The notes: generated by a model from the letters alone, not told the origin. DNA of 64,000 nucleotides from an uncultured Pseudomonadales bacterium (GCA_958296025.1 OY282430.1:1736001-1800000), one strand, 5' to 3'. Shown: positions 9,888 to 19,165, numbered from the stretch's first letter. A program made the numbers and translations.

Positions 9888-10388
9888 ATGTCGGGAGAAA
9901 CCTTTGCGGACGCCTGCCTCGCTCATAACGCCGAATATGCAGCGGGGTTTGACAAGGGCGGCTTGACCTGTCCGCCGGGGCGCAGGGCTGCGGTGGTGGC
10001 CTGCATGGACGCTCGCTTGGACGTTGGCCGGCTGCTCGGCCTTGCCGAGGGGGACGCCCATGTGATCCGCAACGCCGGCGGCGTGATCACGGACGACGTG
10101 CTGCGCTCCTTGGTGATCTCGCAGCGCTTGCTTGGCACCGAGGAGATCATCTTGGTCCACCACACGGACTGCGGCATGCTGACGTTTCGAGACGACGATC
10201 TGAAGGCCCGCATCGAAGCGGAGACCGGGCTGCGCCCGGCTTTCGCCTTTGAAGCCTTCGCGGATTTAGAGGCTGATGTGCGTCTGTCCGTTCGCCGCAT
10301 TCAAGCCTGCCCATTCATACCCGTGCGGGACAGGGTGCGCGGCTTCATCTATGACGTGGAGACCGGGCGGCTGAACGAAGTAGCTTAA
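9888..10388 (+). CDS. Beta-class carbonic anhydrase, small type
   Basis: 166 residues, the size of the short beta-carbonic anhydrases (Rv1284-like). It interconverts CO2 and bicarbonate in the cytoplasm. The zinc ligands and catalytic dyad are visible: VACMDARLD near residue 38 (Cys ligand plus Asp-Arg dyad) and VHHTDCGM near residue 92 (His and Cys ligands). The internal ATG at 9888 is preferred over an upstream in-frame ATG at 9711, because the upstream stretch is low-complexity Arg/Pro/Ala and a promoter-like sequence lies between. AGGGGAAACGCC before the ATG contains a plausible ribosome site. Confidence 0.9.
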   Translation: MSGETFADACLAHNAEYAAGFDKGGLTCPPGRRAAVVACMDARLDVGRLLGLAEGDAHVIRNAGGVITDDVLRSLVISQRLLGTEEIILVHHTDCGMLTFRDDDLKARIEAETGLRPAFAFEAFADLEADVRLSVRRIQACPFIPVRDRVRGFIYDVETGRLNEVA

Positions 10389-10492
10389 CCCGCAGCACCC
10401 CAAGCACGTCGATGCCCGTGCTTGCAGCGGCGGCTCAGCCTGCTGCGTTTGGCTGGGGTCGGCGCGGAGGCGTTGGCAGTCCCTAAGCGGGA

Positions 10493-11362
10493 TCAAACAT
10501 CCTCGCCGCGCAGGCCGCGGGCGATTTGCGCCTCAATGTCGAACACGTATGGCCCCTCTCTGGCGACGATGGCGGCGGCGTGGTCGCGCACCATGTCGTC
10601 CCAGCCGGAGTGGGGCAGGATGTAGAACTGATCGCTGCGAATGGCCTCGAAGACTTGGCTGGCCAATTCCTCCGGCGGCTTGCTGCCGGACATGAGCGCC
10701 TCAATGCCCAAGCCCTTTCGCTCTGGGTTGTCTGGGTTGTCGTAGGCGTCCGGCCGGTTTCTCTCCGCATCGCCGATTTGGGTGTTCACGAAGCCGGGGC
10801 AGAGCACCGAAGCGCCGATGTTGGCGTTGGCCGCCGCCAGCCCTTGGGCCAACGCCTCGCTGATGGTGACCACCCCGTACTTGCTCACCCCGTAGGGGCC
10901 GTTGGCGGGAATGAAGGCGGCGATGGAGGCGGTGTTGACAATGTGGCATTGCTCGCCGTGGGCCAGCATGTGCGGCACGAAGACCTGCAGGCCGTGCAGA
11001 ACGCCGTACAGGTTGACGCCCAGCACCCAGCGCCAGTCCACCTCCGGCACCTCCCAAATAGGCTTGGGCGCGCCGCCGTTCACCACTCCGGCGTTGTTGA
11101 ACAGCAAGTGTACCTTGGCGAAGCGCCGCGCCGCCTGCTGCAGCAGGTTGGCGAGCGAATCCTTGTCCATAGTGTCGGTGACGACGCCGAGCACCGCCTG
11201 CCCCTGGGCCTCGAAGTGCGCCACTGCCCGCTGCAGGGCGGCTTCCTCGATGTCCGCAAGCACTAGGTTCATGCCCTCTCCAGCACAGCGGTCGGCGAAC
11301 GCCATGCCGATGCCGCCGGCGCCGCCGGTGATGACTGCGGTCTTCCCTTGAAATGACTGCAC
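10493..11362 (-). CDS. Short-chain dehydrogenase/reductase
   Basis: 289 residues with the classical SDR layout. These are the nucleotide-binding TGGAGGIGMAF near residue 12, NNAGV near residue 92, and the catalytic Ser (NTASIAAF, about 143) with YGVSKYG (Tyr about 155, Lys about 159). The Asp after the second strand (LADI) suggests a preference for NAD(H). Substrate unknown. The gene stands alone, convergent to the carbonic anhydrase and divergent from endonuclease V. Confidence 0.88.
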   Translation of the reverse strand: MQSFQGKTAVITGGAGGIGMAFADRCAGEGMNLVLADIEEAALQRAVAHFEAQGQAVLGVVTDTMDKDSLANLLQQAARRFAKVHLLFNNAGVVNGGAPKPIWEVPEVDWRWVLGVNLYGVLHGLQVFVPHMLAHGEQCHIVNTASIAAFIPANGPYGVSKYGVVTISEALAQGLAAANANIGASVLCPGFVNTQIGDAERNRPDAYDNPDNPERKGLGIEALMSGSKPPEELASQVFEAIRSDQFYILPHSGWDDMVRDHAAAIVAREGPYVFDIEAQIARGLRGEDV

Positions 11363-11614
11363 TGCAATTCCTCCTACGCGTCGGGATTCAGGAAATTCAC
11401 CACCCCGCCACCTTGCTAAGCGTGCTGCCCTCCATGCACGTCTTCCCTTCCAACGGTCCTCATTTCCTTGAGTTTAAGCCTATCATGGCTTGGTGGCGCC
11501 GAGATGTTGACCGGCGGCAAAAGAGTTGGCGAGACGTTGGCGCAGGATGGACGGGCAGTTGGCGCCGGCCAAACCGGCGGTCCGGCTCGGCCTTGGCGCA
11601 CTTGTTGGTGGCCC

Positions 11615-12304
11615 ATGTCCATGCAGAGGCCCATGCTCAAGCATCAATGGCGCGTGACTCCGGCCCAGGGGCGGGCCATTCAGGACCGCCTGCGCGGGGC
11701 GGTGCGGCTGGCGCCTTTGCCGCCCGTTTCCGTGGTGGCGGGGTTGGATTGCGCGTTTAGCGCCGACCGGATTTTCGCCGCCGCCGTGGTTTGGGACCTT
11801 GAGCGTGGGGAGGTGCTGGAAACGCGCACCCACAGCCGCCCGCTGGCCTTTCCCTATGTGCCGGGGCTGCTGTCCTTCCGCGAAGCGCCGGCGTTGCTTG
11901 GGGTGCTGCGCCGCGTGCAGGCGCCCTTGGAGGCCCTGCTGTGCGACGGCCAGGGCCTCGCCCATCCGCGCCGCTTCGGCTTGGCCTGCCATCTCGGCGT
12001 GCTGCTGGATTTGCCGGCCGTCGGCTGCGCCAAGTCCCGCTTGGTGGGGGAGGGTGCCGAACCTGGCCCAGAACGGGGTGCGTCCTCGCCCTTGACCTTG
12101 CGCGGCGAACGGGTCGGCGCGGTGCTGCGCACCAAGACCGCCGTCAAGCCGGTGTTCGTCAGCCCCGGCCACCGTTGCGACATTGAGGGTGCGGTGCGTT
12201 TGGCGCTGCAATGCGGCGGCGGCTTTCGCCTGCCGGAGCCGGTGCGACTGGCGGACAAGGCGGTGGCGGCCTTCAAGCGCCGGCGTTTGGCGTGGCGGCG
12301 CTGA
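11615..12304 (+). CDS. nfi: Endonuclease V (deoxyinosine 3' endonuclease)
   Basis: 229 residues from the chosen ATG, matching the family length (about 220-230). It nicks DNA one base 3' of deoxyinosine and starts repair of deaminated adenine. The landmarks are VVAGLDCAF (catalytic Asp near residue 45), PYVPGLLSFREAPALL (substrate wedge Pro-Tyr and catalytic Glu near residue 86), and CDGQGLAHPRRFGLACHLG (catalytic Asp near residue 110). The reading frame is open further upstream to 11468, but that part is low-complexity. ATGs at 11615, 11621 and 11633 are all possible starts. Confidence 0.9.
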   Translation: MSMQRPMLKHQWRVTPAQGRAIQDRLRGAVRLAPLPPVSVVAGLDCAFSADRIFAAAVVWDLERGEVLETRTHSRPLAFPYVPGLLSFREAPALLGVLRRVQAPLEALLCDGQGLAHPRRFGLACHLGVLLDLPAVGCAKSRLVGEGAEPGPERGASSPLTLRGERVGAVLRTKTAVKPVFVSPGHRCDIEGAVRLALQCGGGFRLPEPVRLADKAVAAFKRRRLAWRR

Positions 12305-12344
12305 CCGCGGCGGTTGTCCGCAGGGCTCTGGACGCGCCGGGATG

Positions 12345-13799
12345 TTACCGCCCACCCTCGCGTAGGGAGGCGAAGTAGATCGTTGCAGCCGCCTTCACTT
12401 TGGGCGCCAGGATCAGGGCGGACACCATGGTTGGGATGGCCATCAGGGCGAAGGCGCCGTCGATGATGTTGATGGCCGTCGTCGGCGTGATGATGGCGGC
12501 GACCACGATGAACGCCAAATACACCCACAGGTAGCGCCGTCGCCGATGGGCGCCGAACAGAAAGCCGGCGCACTGCGTACCGTAAAAGGAATAGGTGAAG
12601 ATGGTGGTCACCCCGAAGCACAGCACCGACAGCACGACCATGATGGACCCAGCCGGCCCCAACAAGGCGGCAAAGGAGTCCGCAGTCAGGGTGACGCCGC
12701 TGACCTCGCCGCCGGGCCGCCAAACGCCGGCGGTGAGGATGACGAAGGCGGTGGCCGAGCAAACCAGCAGGGTGTCGATGATCGGCCCCAACATGGCCAC
12801 CAAGCCTTCGCGGATGGGCTCCTGAGTGCGGGCGGCCCCGTGGGCCATGGCCTCGGTGCCCATGCCGGCTTCGTTGGAGAAGGCGCCGCGCCGCACCCCG
12901 TAGAGAATCATCATCAGCAGGGCGCCTCCGGCAGCGGCCTCGCCAGTGAAGGCGTCCCGCAGAATCAGGGCCGCCACCGCCGGCACCTTGTCGATGTTGA
13001 GCGCCAAAGCGATCAAGGCGCCGCCCAGGTATAGAACCGTCATGAACGGCACCAAGCGGGCGGCGGTTCCGGCAATGCGGCTCAACCCACCGAGGATCAC
13101 CGCCCCAGCGCCCAAGGCAAGAAGCACGCCGACGGTCAGGTTGAAGCCGAAGACGACGCCGGCGTTGAACCGTTCCGGCGCCCAGCCGTCCGCCACCCAG
13201 CCCTGGTCAAAAAGGAAACCCCGTAGGGCGTGGGCCAGTTGCTCCGACCAGCCCGTGCCGACAAACAGCAGATCGCGCAGGATCTGCGTCAATTGATTGG
13301 CTTGGAAGGCCGGCAGGCAGCCCACCAACCCGGCCCCGGCGAACAGGTAGGCGAGGAACCGCCAGCGCCTGTGCAGCCCCTCCCGGACGACGTACATCGG
13401 CCCGCCCTGCAGCTCCCCGGCGCTGTCCCGCCCTCGGTGCATCACCGCCAGGGAGCAGGTGAAGAACTTGGTGGCGATGCCGATCACCGCGGTCACCCAC
13501 ATCCAGAAGATGGCTCCAGGTCCGCCGATGGTGATGGCCAAGGCCACCCCGCCGATGTTGCTGGTGCCGATGGTGCCGGCCAAGGCCGACGCCAAGGCTT
13601 GGAAGTGGCTGAGGCGCCCCGGCCCTTCCTCGTCGTAGTGGCCGCGCAGCAACCGCCAACCGTGGCCGAGGTAGCGAAAGGGCGCGGCGCGGGAGAAGAT
13701 CAGGAAAAACAGCCCGCCGCCCAATAGCAACGCCAACAGCCAAGGCCCCCAAGCGAGGGCGGCGAACAGGGAAGCAGCGTCTTGAAATTTGGCGAGCAA
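12345..13799 (-). CDS. Sodium:alanine (AGCS family) symporter
   Basis: 484 residues with 10-11 hydrophobic segments. AGCS signatures are ALASALAGTIGTSNIGGVALA near residue 65, GGPGAIFWMWVTAVIGIATKF near residue 92 and GVRRGAFSNEAGMGTEAMAHG near residue 300. The family imports alanine or glycine with Na+ or H+. The stop lies 40 bp from that of endonuclease V, which converges on it. Confidence 0.92.
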   Translation of the reverse strand: MLAKFQDAASLFAALAWGPWLLALLLGGGLFFLIFSRAAPFRYLGHGWRLLRGHYDEEGPGRLSHFQALASALAGTIGTSNIGGVALAITIGGPGAIFWMWVTAVIGIATKFFTCSLAVMHRGRDSAGELQGGPMYVVREGLHRRWRFLAYLFAGAGLVGCLPAFQANQLTQILRDLLFVGTGWSEQLAHALRGFLFDQGWVADGWAPERFNAGVVFGFNLTVGVLLALGAGAVILGGLSRIAGTAARLVPFMTVLYLGGALIALALNIDKVPAVAALILRDAFTGEAAAGGALLMMILYGVRRGAFSNEAGMGTEAMAHGAARTQEPIREGLVAMLGPIIDTLLVCSATAFVILTAGVWRPGGEVSGVTLTADSFAALLGPAGSIMVVLSVLCFGVTTIFTYSFYGTQCAGFLFGAHRRRRYLWVYLAFIVVAAIITPTTAINIIDGAFALMAIPTMVSALILAPKVKAAATIYFASLREGGR

Positions 13800-14127
13800 G
13801 GGCGCTCCTAGCCTAGGTGATGCGAACGGCCATGAATTCAGGGAGGTGTTCGCTGAGCGGAAGTGGATTCACTCGATTCGGCCAAGCATGTGGGAAGCCG
13901 GCAACGCAATCGCTGCCCATCTGCGCGGCTGCATCAGGCTCGCATTGCGCGGTGCCTTCGGCGTGGTGAGCGCCGCGGTGACGCAGCCGTCTCCCTCGGC
14001 GGGCGTGGTCAGCGCTTTGCGCCCAACAAGTTGCTTGACTTCTCCCGTTGCCCGCAAGCCTGCCTCCTTGATTCCCGCCGCCGGCGGCATACTGTAACTT
14101 ATTCGCCGTTAAGGAAAGGACATCCCC
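13800..14127. promoter_or_regulatory. Divergent intergenic region between the symporter and queF, with a possible queF promoter
   Basis: This 328 bp gap holds no convincing gene. TTGATT (14068-14073) and TACTGT (14090-14095), 16 bp apart, make a plausible promoter for queF. AAGGAAAGGA (14111-14120) is its ribosome site. I looked for a preQ1 aptamer and did not see one. Confidence 0.35.
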
Positions 14128-14970
14128 TTGTCAAGAACCTTGCCTCTAGGCCGCTCGGTGCCCTTGCCCACCACGCGGACGCCAGCGCTGCTTTGCCCCA
14201 TTCCCCGCGCCGAGGGGCGGCGGCGCTTGGGCGTTGGCGAAGACCTGCCGTTTTGCGGGGAGGATCTCTGGACCGGCTACGAGCTGTCCTGGCTGGACGC
14301 CAGCGGCAAGCCCGAGGTCTCCGGGCTGCGCCTGCGGGTGCCCTGCACGTCGCCGAACATCGTGGAAAGCAAGTCCCTAAAGCTCTACCTGAACGGCTTG
14401 GCCCAGGACCGCTTCGCCGGCCGGGAGGAAGTGCGCAAAACCCTGCTGGCGGACCTAGGCCCCGTGTTGGGCGGCGTGCTTGGCGTCGAGTTGCTCGACC
14501 TTGAGGAACTTGGCGCCGCCCCCAACAGTCCGCTTGGCAAAAGCCTTGACGGGCTTGCACTGACGGTTTCGCAATACGCGAGAGACCCCGTGCTGCTGCG
14601 CTGTCTGGAAGGGGACGCGCGGGGGGAGTCGAGTGCGAAGGAGGATGCGGATGTCGCCGAAACCTGGCATACGCACCTGTTCCGCAGCCTGTGCCCGGTG
14701 ACCGGGCAACCGGACTGGGCGTCCGTGCTGGTGGCTTACCGCGGACCGGCCATCGCGCCGGAGTCCCTGCTGGCCTACTTGGTGTCCTACCGTTGCCACG
14801 CCGCCTTCCATGAAGACGTCATTGAGCAGATTTTCCTGGACATTCAACGGCGCTGCCGCCCGCGCCAACTCACCGTCTCCGGCCACTTCCTGCGGCGTGG
14901 CGGCCTGGACATCAACCCGTTCCGCTCCACGGAGGCCGCCGCGGCCCCAGTGCGCCGCCTTGCAAGGTAA
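14128..14970 (+). CDS. queF: NADPH-dependent 7-cyano-7-deazaguanine reductase (QueF), bimodular type
   Basis: 280 residues, the length of the E. coli-type two-module QueF. It reduces preQ0 to preQ1 in queuosine biosynthesis. The N-terminal module has LCPIPRAEGR and CTSPNIVESKSLKLYLN; the C-terminal module has SLCPVTGQPDWASV (the catalytic Cys that forms the thioimide, near residue 190), CHAAFHEDVIE (substrate-binding Glu) and RRGGLDINPFRS. The start is a TTG at 14128, fixed by the strong AAGGAAAGGA site 8 bp upstream and by homology beginning within 20 residues. No other queuosine genes are adjacent. Confidence 0.93.
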   Translation: MSRTLPLGRSVPLPTTRTPALLCPIPRAEGRRRLGVGEDLPFCGEDLWTGYELSWLDASGKPEVSGLRLRVPCTSPNIVESKSLKLYLNGLAQDRFAGREEVRKTLLADLGPVLGGVLGVELLDLEELGAAPNSPLGKSLDGLALTVSQYARDPVLLRCLEGDARGESSAKEDADVAETWHTHLFRSLCPVTGQPDWASVLVAYRGPAIAPESLLAYLVSYRCHAAFHEDVIEQIFLDIQRRCRPRQLTVSGHFLRRGGLDINPFRSTEAAAAPVRRLAR

Positions 14971-15063
14971 TAGGTCGTCACGCTGCGGGCCGTTGCTGAT
15001 GATGCCCATGTGGAAACCATGGTCGGCCGCCTGTCAAGGCGATAGGCGACGTTCGTCCTCTTT

Positions 15064-16404
15064 CTATTTGGACAGTTCCCACAATTGCCGGGCAAAATCA
15101 TCGGCTTGGGTGAAGACGAACATCCTGCCCCGCTTAGCGCTGTTCGCCAAGCCGAGTTTAACGAGGTCAAGCAAGTCCGTGCGGGCCGTTTGGTAGGTGA
15201 CCCTGTGCGACCTGCAGTGGCCGCCAATTGTGTAGGACGCACCGGGATGTTTGTGCATGTGCCCAAGCAGCGCCACTTGCCGATGGTTCAGCACGGCCAG
15301 CAGGTGCGTTTTTTTCAGCAGCAGTTCCAATTCCTGGGTGTCACGCGCCTTGCCGGCCAAATAGCGGTGCAATTGCTCGATTGAGCGCAGAACCACTCGT
15401 AGGTTGTAGTCGAGAAAGTAAGTAACGTCGTTGTCGTCCTGTTCAGAGTACAGGTAGGAACGGGCATACTGCGCCGGTGCTTTGCGGATGATCGCCGAGA
15501 TTGGCAAATACTCCATCATCCAGTACTTGGACTTGGCCATGGCCCAATAGAACAGGACCCTAGCCGTGCGGCCATTGCCGTCAACAAAGGGATGTTCATA
15601 GCCAATCATGAAGTGCAGCAGCACGGCTTTCACCACTGGATGGATGAAGGGTTCGTCGTCCGCTCTGTTGGCGAACTCGAAGAGCCGCTCCATTCGCTCA
15701 GCTAGGTCCCCGGCATCCGGCGGCTCGTGCAGAGTGGTCCCGTCCCGCTGATCGATGACGGACATCTCGTCCGACGGACGCCGGAACCGACCGACCGCTT
15801 CGGGATCATCCAAAGTTCCGTCCGTGAGAATCCTTTGCAGCTCCAGCAGGATGGACGTGGATAGGGCCTCATCGACAACTTCGGCAACGAACTCCATGCC
15901 GTTGTAGTTGTTGTGGATCATCCGTTCGCCTCGGTCACGAGGCGAGCGGCCCGAGCGCAGCATCTCCTTGGCCACCAAGCGAGTGGTGGCCGCCCCTTCC
16001 AGCTGGCTGGAGGTTATGGCTTCTTCGATCAACGAATCCACTAAATATCGCTCCCGGCTGGTTGGATTAACCAAGTCGGCAGGCAGTTCGACCCGCCCGC
16101 CGGCGGATTGGTCGATTTGGTGCAGCATGCGGTGCAGGTATCCCGAATCACAGAACCAAAAGGATTTGCCGCCCTTGTCTTCAAGGGGCAGCACATGGCG
16201 CATCGACAATCTGGCTATTTTGACCGCCAACCACCAATCCTCACTCGATAGACCTTCCGGCGGCTTCCGGTGCCGCAACTCGGACCAATGCAGGTATTGG
16301 TCCCTGAGCGAATTGCTCACCTCCGAGCCGAGCAAGTCGCCTATGCGTCCCGCCCGTGCTTGGAGCAACTTGGGGAGCGACGGTGATGTGGTTGGCATAC
16401 GCAT
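15064..16404 (-). CDS. Fic family protein with N-terminal inhibitory motif
   Basis: 446 residues from the chosen ATG. The Fic core motif is HPFVDGNGRTAR near residue 271, with catalytic His and the Asn/Gly/Arg loop intact, so AMP transfer to a protein target is expected. Near residue 132 lies SSQLEG, which fits the inhibitory (S/T)xxxE(G/N) motif, here N-terminal to the Fic core, so the enzyme is probably auto-inhibited. The C-terminus (residues about 390-446) looks like a winged-helix domain. The start at 16404 has AGGAG 9 bp upstream; the ATG at 16431 lies upstream of that site and is less likely. Target unknown. Confidence 0.88.
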   Translation of the reverse strand: MRMPTTSPSLPKLLQARAGRIGDLLGSEVSNSLRDQYLHWSELRHRKPPEGLSSEDWWLAVKIARLSMRHVLPLEDKGGKSFWFCDSGYLHRMLHQIDQSAGGRVELPADLVNPTSRERYLVDSLIEEAITSSQLEGAATTRLVAKEMLRSGRSPRDRGERMIHNNYNGMEFVAEVVDEALSTSILLELQRILTDGTLDDPEAVGRFRRPSDEMSVIDQRDGTTLHEPPDAGDLAERMERLFEFANRADDEPFIHPVVKAVLLHFMIGYEHPFVDGNGRTARVLFYWAMAKSKYWMMEYLPISAIIRKAPAQYARSYLYSEQDDNDVTYFLDYNLRVVLRSIEQLHRYLAGKARDTQELELLLKKTHLLAVLNHRQVALLGHMHKHPGASYTIGGHCRSHRVTYQTARTDLLDLVKLGLANSAKRGRMFVFTQADDFARQLWELSK

Positions 16405-16648
16405 TTTGGGGAACTCCTGTGGGGAGACCAATGCGAAATGTAAATCAATTACTAATTCAGTGCAAATTAGTAATTTACTAGTAATTCGCGTCCATCGCCT
16501 GTTTATCTTTCCTCGCTTGGGCTAAACTGCACTCTCCGGCCAGTAGGTGCGATGTTGCAGACTGGTGGGATGTTAGGTGGCGCGGGTTAGAAACTGGCCC
16601 AAGGGTTGGTTTTCGCCCGCGTTCAGCAACAGCACTGGCTGGATCCAT

Positions 16649-16760
<112 letters not shown>

Positions 16761-16804
16761 GCCCAGCCAAGGCCGGCGTCCCACCGAGTGGCTGGCGCCA
16801 TGCA

Positions 16805-16892
16805 GGAGAGGTGTCCGAGCGGTCGAAGGAGCACGCCTGGAAAGCGTGTATGCGGCAACGCATCGAGGGTTCGAATCCCTCCCTCTCCGCCA
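16805..16892 (+). tRNA. tRNA-Ser (anticodon GGA)
   Basis: The acceptor stem GGAGAGG (16805-16811) pairs with CCTCTCC (16882-16888), followed by discriminator G and an encoded CCA (16890-16892). Anticodon loop CTGGAAA gives GGA (Ser, codons UCC/UCU). There is a long class II variable arm, and the T-loop reads GGTTCGAATCC. The last ten bases, CTCTCCGCCA, are repeated at each boundary of the downstream module array, and the first module begins at the base after the CCA. Confidence 0.97.
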
Positions 16893-17090
16893 TAGCCGTT
16901 CCGAATTTTTAGGCTTTTTTGCCCCTTGTTATTGACCACCCCCGCCGCCAAAAACTTGGCGCACACAGCCAACTTTCCAAAAGCAAGCGGTGCATGTATC
17001 ATGGGGGCCGATCAACCAAGCTCGGATGCGCACAGTGAGACTTGACTACGGTGCCCGCCGACTGAGGCGCGGGATGGGCAGGCGGCCCGC

Positions 17091-17894
17091 GTGGGATGGG
17101 ATATCCCGCCCATGAGCGAAAACGAGCTGCGCCTGCCGGATCACATGATGCCCGCCATGCATCGCTTGGACGACGCCTTCAAAAAGCTACTGCCCAACAT
17201 CTGCGTGGCGCTGGGCGGCGGCACCGTGCTGGCGGCCAGATGGGGGCATAGGCTATCCACGGACTTGGATTTCAATATGCATGTGCGCGATCTGGAGGAG
17301 ATGAAGAAGACCGGCTTTGGGTTGGGCGCCTTGAGACATCTGGCCGCCGAGACATTCGGCGTGAAGGATGAGGAGGTGGAGAGCATGGAGCATGGCTACA
17401 TTCATGGCGCATGCTTAGGGACCCCCGCTAGCCTGTACGCCAGCCATGCGTTTCAAGCGCCGGGTGAAACGGCGCAGTTCATCCTTGGCACACTCGTCCC
17501 CGCCATGCGCACTGCGGACATTCTGTACGGAAAACTGGGCGAGAGACTGCTGCCGCGCACGGCGCACGGACGTCCTGCGCCTGTGCTGCAACGGGACATG
17601 GTCGACTTGGCACTGGCCCCGCAACTGGAGCCCGGCGTTCTGCAGCAGGCACTGGAGCGCTTATCTCCAAAGGGGCGTGAAACCGTGGCGGCAAGACTAG
17701 CCTCTGTGGGTGACGGTTGGCTGGCGAACGCAGGGCGGCCCGTTCTGGACGCCGCGCATGACGTGCAGCTTGAGACGCTGCCCGCTGTAGTGGCGGAGGC
17801 TGTGGCGCGTTGCGACGAAACAAGAATGCCCCACTTCAAGATGCTGGATGACGGATGGGCGGACGGCGGGGATGGCGGGACTTATGGACGCTGA
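17091..17894 (+). CDS. AbiEii/AbiGii-like nucleotidyltransferase (putative toxin)
   Basis: 267 residues. The region near residue 41 reads GGGTVLAARWGHRLSTDLD, the nucleotidyltransferase signature of the AbiEii/DUF1814 superfamily (GG-[ST]-x9-D-x-D pattern). Further on, RTADILYGKLGERLL and QRDMVDLA near residues 140-170 match the conserved helices that follow. Known family members are toxins of type IV toxin-antitoxin or abortive-infection systems that add nucleotides to tRNA. The usual upstream AbiEi regulator-antitoxin is missing; instead the next gene overlaps the 3' end by 23 bp. ATG 17112 is an alternative start. The C-terminus (about 230-267) is extra. Confidence 0.72.
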   Translation: MGWDIPPMSENELRLPDHMMPAMHRLDDAFKKLLPNICVALGGGTVLAARWGHRLSTDLDFNMHVRDLEEMKKTGFGLGALRHLAAETFGVKDEEVESMEHGYIHGACLGTPASLYASHAFQAPGETAQFILGTLVPAMRTADILYGKLGERLLPRTAHGRPAPVLQRDMVDLALAPQLEPGVLQQALERLSPKGRETVAARLASVGDGWLANAGRPVLDAAHDVQLETLPAVVAEAVARCDETRMPHFKMLDDGWADGGDGGTYGR

Positions 17895-18780
17895 CAGCAA
17901 CACCCACTCCGATAACGATAACGATGGCGTGGCGGATGGAGGCTGGGGCACGGAGTTGTCTATTTGCTGCCAACTCCCCGATGACAAAACGCCCGACGTG
18001 CCGAATGATCTGCTGCCTTTAAGCGCCTTCGATCAGCCGCGCCTGCACACCCGCCCGCCGAACCTGACAAGCTACAGGGCGCGAGGCTTCATCGACGTGC
18101 GCTTGGCAAAGGCGACGGCGGGCATGCGCTACGGAGACCGGATGACCGGCAGGGAGGCGCACCGCGCCATTCGCACGGGGCGCTGGACCAGTAGGCAGTT
18201 AAGCACTTTGCACTGGTTCATCAACAGCCTTTTTCCGGGCGACTTCTTCCGCCTGCACGCCATGGGCGGACTGACGATCCATGAGCTGGCCAGGGTGGCG
18301 GGTGCAGTTAAAAGCGAACACTTCAACATCGATCTCAACGTGCTGGCGCTGCACCCCGAAGTCCCGCTGCCGCAGGCGACCAGCGTCAGGGAATGCAGAT
18401 GGCCTTCGGACATGCCGCCTGCTGTGCTGTCCATGAAGCAGGGGCATCCGGACAGGCGCGACGTGGAGGGATTCGTAATTCAAGGCAAAGCCTACCCCGC
18501 GCACTCCAGACTAACCGTGGACGGCATCACCTATCTGGTGGACACGGATAGATTGGAGCGGGACCAAGCGAAAAACTTTCATTGGTCGCGCACCCGCGCC
18601 GCCAAGCTGCTGAAAAGTGCCTGCTGCCGTGCCGAATCCGAATGGCGCGACCTCCTGACCGTCAAGCAGCGACGCTGGCGGGACAACCTGCATCAGGCAG
18701 GATGGCCGATCGCCGACCCGCACGCTAAACTGCGGCGCAGATCGAACCCCGCCGCAACGACATCTGCGACAGGCGCGTGA
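17872..18780 (+). CDS. Hypothetical protein, partner of the AbiEii-like gene
   Basis: 302 residues from the ATG at 17872, with an in-frame ATG at 17848 as alternative. It overlaps the AbiEii-like gene by 23 bp, so the two are very likely one transcript and translationally coupled. No family is recognised. The first 30 residues are Asp/Asn/Gly-rich and the remainder is basic and mixed alpha/beta. A stretch near residue 215 (EGFVIQGKAYPAHSRLTVDG) looks like a beta-rich domain, and the C-terminal 80 residues are strongly basic (HWSRTRAAKLLKS, WRDLLTVKQRRWRDNL), compatible with nucleic-acid binding. It may act as the antitoxin or second component of the upstream gene; this is inferred from position only. 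Confidence 0.6.
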   Translation: MAGLMDADSNTHSDNDNDGVADGGWGTELSICCQLPDDKTPDVPNDLLPLSAFDQPRLHTRPPNLTSYRARGFIDVRLAKATAGMRYGDRMTGREAHRAIRTGRWTSRQLSTLHWFINSLFPGDFFRLHAMGGLTIHELARVAGAVKSEHFNIDLNVLALHPEVPLPQATSVRECRWPSDMPPAVLSMKQGHPDRRDVEGFVIQGKAYPAHSRLTVDGITYLVDTDRLERDQAKNFHWSRTRAAKLLKSACCRAESEWRDLLTVKQRRWRDNLHQAGWPIADPHAKLRRRSNPAATTSATGA

Positions 18781-19123
18781 CGGAAGCGCTGCAGCCGAGC
18801 CGAGCAAGCCAACAGTCCTCTGATACAGTGATTGCGCCTGCTGAGGCATCAGGCGGCAGTGTGGCAGTGCGGCATATCATTCCACGCGCCAACCACCTCA
18901 GCGGCCCGACCCGCAAATGCCCCCCTGATGCAGCAAAGGCCCATCGCGGCGACTGCATGGACGCCTTTTCCGGCACGGAACTCTAGGCGGGATATGCGGC
19001 TGCACAACATCGCCCGAAGGCGACTCTCCGAACCTTCGGCAACTTGCCGGCGGAATTAGGCCACCCAACGCCACTTTAGGGAAGTATATTTCATTTTTAC
19101 TTTCAATGAGTTAGGTCGTATAT
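18781..19123. other. Non-coding right part of module 1
   Basis: A 69-codon frame overlaps the preceding stop (GTG at 18777), but it has no ribosome site and a composition that looks non-coding. The last 60 bp are AT-rich and resemble the sub-terminal sequence before the right ends at 29081 and 32360 (CACTTTAGG, TTTCAATGAGTTAGG). Confidence 0.4.
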
Positions 19124-19136
19124 GCCTAAAAACTCG

Positions 19137-19165
19137 GAACGGCTAGCTCTCCGCCATAGCCGTTC
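19137..19165. repeat. Module junction B (class 1 right end / class 2 left end)
   Basis: GAACGGCTA, then the 11 bp GCTCTCCGCCA (ten of which equal the tRNA-Ser 3' end), then TAGCCGTTC. The 9 bp arms are perfect inverted copies. Confidence 0.85.

Larger units (their letters stand above)
16893..19145. mobile_element. Module 1 (class 1 ends): AbiEii-like protein and partner
   Basis: The left end 16893-16914 and right end 19124-19145 are inverted copies matching at 21 of 22 positions (class 1: TAGCCGTTCCGA, then an R-type base, TTTTT and AGGC). The left end directly abuts the tRNA CCA. Cargo is the AbiEii-like gene and an overlapping gene of unknown function. Confidence 0.75.

Noticed and set aside
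13800-14127. preQ1 riboswitch upstream of queF
   Set aside because: No hairpin-plus-A-rich tail characteristic of the aptamer was visible.
18777-18986. 69-codon frame after the AbiEii partner gene
   Set aside because: Overlaps the stop, but has no ribosome site and no conserved-looking features.
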